Below are positions 5,961-7,411 of a stretch of 7,411 nucleotides of DNA, one piece after another. The notes under the pieces are model-generated. The model was not told the origin of the DNA. It searched no databases and worked only from the letters and a program-made list of their open reading frames with translations. Position 1 is the stretch's first letter. The number at the start of each line of letters is the position of its first letter. Source of the stretch: Chlamydiota bacterium (GTDB lineage: Bacteria > Chlamydiota > Chlamydiia > Chlamydiales > JAJFMI01). A program made the translations under genes and the position numbers. Where the stretch lies: positions 1 to 7,411 of the forward strand of contig JAJFMI010000197.1 in assembly GCA_021772235.1 (NCBI GenBank), in the 5' to 3' direction.

Positions 5961-6729
5961 TCTATCTATTTGCTATCAGTTACTTTGTCGCGAGTTGACA
6001 ATTTTTCGTTCACGTTTTGGCGAGCGGCTTGTCAATATGGGCTTTGTCTTTTTTACAAACGTTATTGTCTTCAATTACTTTTTAGCGCCAATGGGAATGG
6101 GTCCGAATTACGGTCCTTTCATCATGGTGGGAGCGATTGCGATTTTTGGTCTCTTTGATCTAATGTCCTATGTTTCTGAAATGGTGATGGATATGGAAGG
6201 GTCGCGTCGCATTACGCACACGTTATCTCTACCATTGTCTTCCGCTTTTGTCTTTGCGTCAATTGGATTTAACTGGGCGGTTACCTCTGCAATTTTAATG
6301 ATTTTTCTTGTTCCTGTTGGGAAAATTCTTCTTTGGAACCAATTTGATTTGAGTGGGGTTTCTTGGTGGCGGTTTGCGATTATCTATCCCTTAATCCATC
6401 TCTTTTTTGGCTATTTTTCTCTTTGGATTAGTTCGATATTTTCTAAGGCGTCACAGATTGGAAATATCTGGACGCGGATGATCAATCCACTATTTATGTT
6501 TGGGTGCTACTTTTTCCCTTACTCCTCCATTGTGGCTATATCTCCACTCCTTGCAAAAGTATTGTTGATCAATCCATTTATTTATATTACAGAAGGATTG
6601 CGCTCCGCTATGCTTGGAGCTGAAGGCAATTTGCCATTTTGGATTTGTCCCATTGCTCTTTCGTTTTATTGCTTATTTTTTGTATGGCACTCGGTGAAAC
6701 GTTTTAAAAGGATACTTGATTGTGTATAA
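5953..6729 (+). CDS. ABC-2 type transporter permease
   Basis: A 258-residue membrane protein partner of the upstream ATPase. It starts with a short cytoplasmic segment containing RELTIFRSRFGERL, followed by about six hydrophobic stretches near residues 27-46, 55-75, 98-125, 140-163, 178-198 and 230-247. The conserved ABC-2 segment is NPFIYITEGLRSAML (207-221), and the protein ends in a basic cytoplasmic tail (KRFKR). The second loop SEMVMDMEGSRRITHTLSLPLSS matches the family's region between segments 2 and 3, thought to contact the ATPase. The ATG at 5953 begins within the last codons of the ATPase gene, with GGAG 13 bases upstream. The frame is open further upstream, but those residues are not family-like. 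Two such subunits would form the channel with two ATPases. Cargo unknown. Confidence 0.9.
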   Translation: MASLSICYQLLCRELTIFRSRFGERLVNMGFVFFTNVIVFNYFLAPMGMGPNYGPFIMVGAIAIFGLFDLMSYVSEMVMDMEGSRRITHTLSLPLSSAFVFASIGFNWAVTSAILMIFLVPVGKILLWNQFDLSGVSWWRFAIIYPLIHLFFGYFSLWISSIFSKASQIGNIWTRMINPLFMFGCYFFPYSSIVAISPLLAKVLLINPFIYITEGLRSAMLGAEGNLPFWICPIALSFYCLFFVWHSVKRFKRILDCV

Positions 6730-7201
6730 AACTGGACTTGGACAAGACTCTCATAGATTCCTTCCTGATGGTACAGATAAGCCGTGTGTGATTGGAGGCA
6801 TTATATTTTCGGATGCTCCTGGCCTTGATGCAGATTCCGATGGGGATGTTATTTTTCATTCTATTTGCAATGCCATCACCTCTGTTACACATGTTTCTAT
6901 TCTAGGTGAGATTGCTCCAAAACTTTGTAAAGAGCAGGGGATTACCGACTCGAAGGTCTATCTTGATGAGGCGCTTAAAACATTAAGTGGGTGGAAGATT
7001 GCTCATATCGCGCTTTCTATTGAGGGCAAGCGACCGCGTTTCCAAAAACGCGCTACAGAAATACGAACTTCTGTGGCAGAAGCAGTTGGCATTTCTGTAG
7101 ATGATGTAGGCATTACTTTTACATCAGGAGATGAGCTAACAGCTTTTGGTTGTGGCGAAGGCTTGCAATGTTTTTGCGTTGCCACATTTACTCACTCTTA
7201 A
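6722..7201 (+). CDS. ispF: 2-C-methyl-D-erythritol 2,4-cyclodiphosphate synthase IspF
   Basis: IspF converts CDP-ME 2-phosphate to MEcPP with release of CMP, the fifth step of the cytosolic MEP isoprenoid pathway. The protein (about 159 residues, normal family size, a homotrimer in known cases) shows the metal ligands Asp9 and His11 in GQDSHRF and His46 in DSDGDVIFH. GEGLQCFCV near the C-terminus matches the usual GEG(I/L) block. Non-consensus points are Asp38 where most IspF have His in HSDGD, and loss of the GDIG..FPDTD motif (here SILGEIAPKL); as I recall, chlamydial IspF differs similarly. A GTG at 6722 is preferred because AAAAGGA (6706-6712) lies nine bases upstream; a TTG at 6716 is the alternative. 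It overlaps the permease by eight bases, so it is probably co-transcribed with the exporter, and its 3' end overlaps the convergent gene by 14 bases. Confidence 0.95.
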   Translation: MYKTGLGQDSHRFLPDGTDKPCVIGGIIFSDAPGLDADSDGDVIFHSICNAITSVTHVSILGEIAPKLCKEQGITDSKVYLDEALKTLSGWKIAHIALSIEGKRPRFQKRATEIRTSVAEAVGISVDDVGITFTSGDELTAFGCGEGLQCFCVATFTHS

Positions 7202-7411
7202 GGTGGGGGAGAAGATCGAAAAAGAATTGCTCTGACCAGATATCTAAAGCTTTTGGATCATGTAAAAACACTCTGACGTCTTCTTTTGCATACTCTAAGT
7301 CGGTTTTTTTTATTTTTGCAGCAATGAGTTGAAGTAATTTTTCATGAGTGAGGGTTTTGTTTTTCGGAAAATTTCCAGATTGTTGCATTCTTTTTTCTAA
7401 ATGGAGAAGGT
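7188..7411 (-). CDS. C-terminal fragment of a probable AbiEii/AbiGii-type nucleotidyltransferase toxin (5' end off window)
   Basis: The minus strand is open from the right edge to a TAA at 7190-7188, giving 73 C-terminal residues; the true start lies beyond the window, and the in-frame Met at 7388 is not necessarily a start. The sequence THEKLLQLIAAKI, then DLEYAKEDVRVFLHDP, then LDIWSEQFFFDLLPHL resembles the C-terminal end of AbiEii/AbiGii (DUF1814) proteins. These are nucleotidyltransferase toxins of type IV toxin-antitoxin and phage abortive-infection systems. The catalytic nucleotidyltransferase motifs would lie in the missing N-terminal part, so the call rests on pattern recall of the tail alone. 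A cognate AbiEi-like antitoxin would be expected further to the right. The gene is convergent with ispF, overlaps it by 14 bases, and no terminator separates them. Confidence 0.55.
   Translation of the reverse strand, partial: LLHLEKRMQQSGNFPKNKTLTHEKLLQLIAAKIKKTDLEYAKEDVRVFLHDPKALDIWSEQFFFDLLPHLKSE

Noticed and set aside
1..7411. CRISPR arrays, tRNA/rRNA genes, insertion sequences or attachment sites
   Set aside because: No regularly spaced repeats, cloverleaf-like segments, transposase frames or long direct/inverted repeats were seen on reading both strands.

Overview
The window looks like a chromosomal segment of a member of the Chlamydiota, probably an environmental (Parachlamydia/Simkania/Waddlia-like) lineage rather than Chlamydia itself. 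The strongest clue is the IspF homologue: its GQDSHRFLPD start, the DSDGDV...FH..CNA...SVTH...ILG segment and the QCFCV tail are chlamydial-type deviations from the usual IspF consensus (recalled family knowledge, no search run). The lack of a strong Shine-Dalgarno at several starts and the small tandem families of exported proteins also fit. The DNA is moderately AT-rich, and nearly all of it is coding.

Layout: (1) 1-1448, minus strand: three tandem paralogous small exported proteins, probably outer-membrane beta-barrels. The first is cut by the left edge. An intrinsic terminator sits between the promoter-proximal copy and the next. (2) 1449-1634: a 186-base AT-rich intergenic region with a candidate promoter and a 19-base near-palindrome. 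(3) 1635-3873, minus strand: murA (first committed step of peptidoglycan precursor synthesis), preceded by an ATP-grasp ligase-like gene only four bases upstream, apparently one operon. (4) About 3871-3980: a very compact divergent start region in which ATG codons of opposite strands share a CATG tetranucleotide. (5) 3872-7201, plus strand: a tightly overlapped five-gene operon of two tandem GNAT-type N-acetyltransferases, an ABC transporter ATPase, its ABC-2 permease and ispF. Every junction overlaps (ATGA, ATGA, 8 bases, 8 bases). (6) 7188-7411, minus strand: the C-terminal end of a probable AbiEii-type nucleotidyltransferase toxin, running off the right edge and convergently overlapping ispF by 14 bases.

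How the parts may work together: MurA and IspF are housekeeping enzymes of envelope and isoprenoid precursor synthesis. The less ordinary material is attached to them: an ATP-grasp ligase translationally linked to murA, and a GNAT-GNAT-ABC exporter cassette upstream of ispF whose second acetyltransferase carries a clear Sec-type signal peptide. A system for modifying and exporting an envelope or secreted molecule is a possible reading, but it is inference. MurA keeps the canonical active-site cysteine, unlike the Asp-containing MurA known from Chlamydia trachomatis, so fosfomycin sensitivity would be predicted here.
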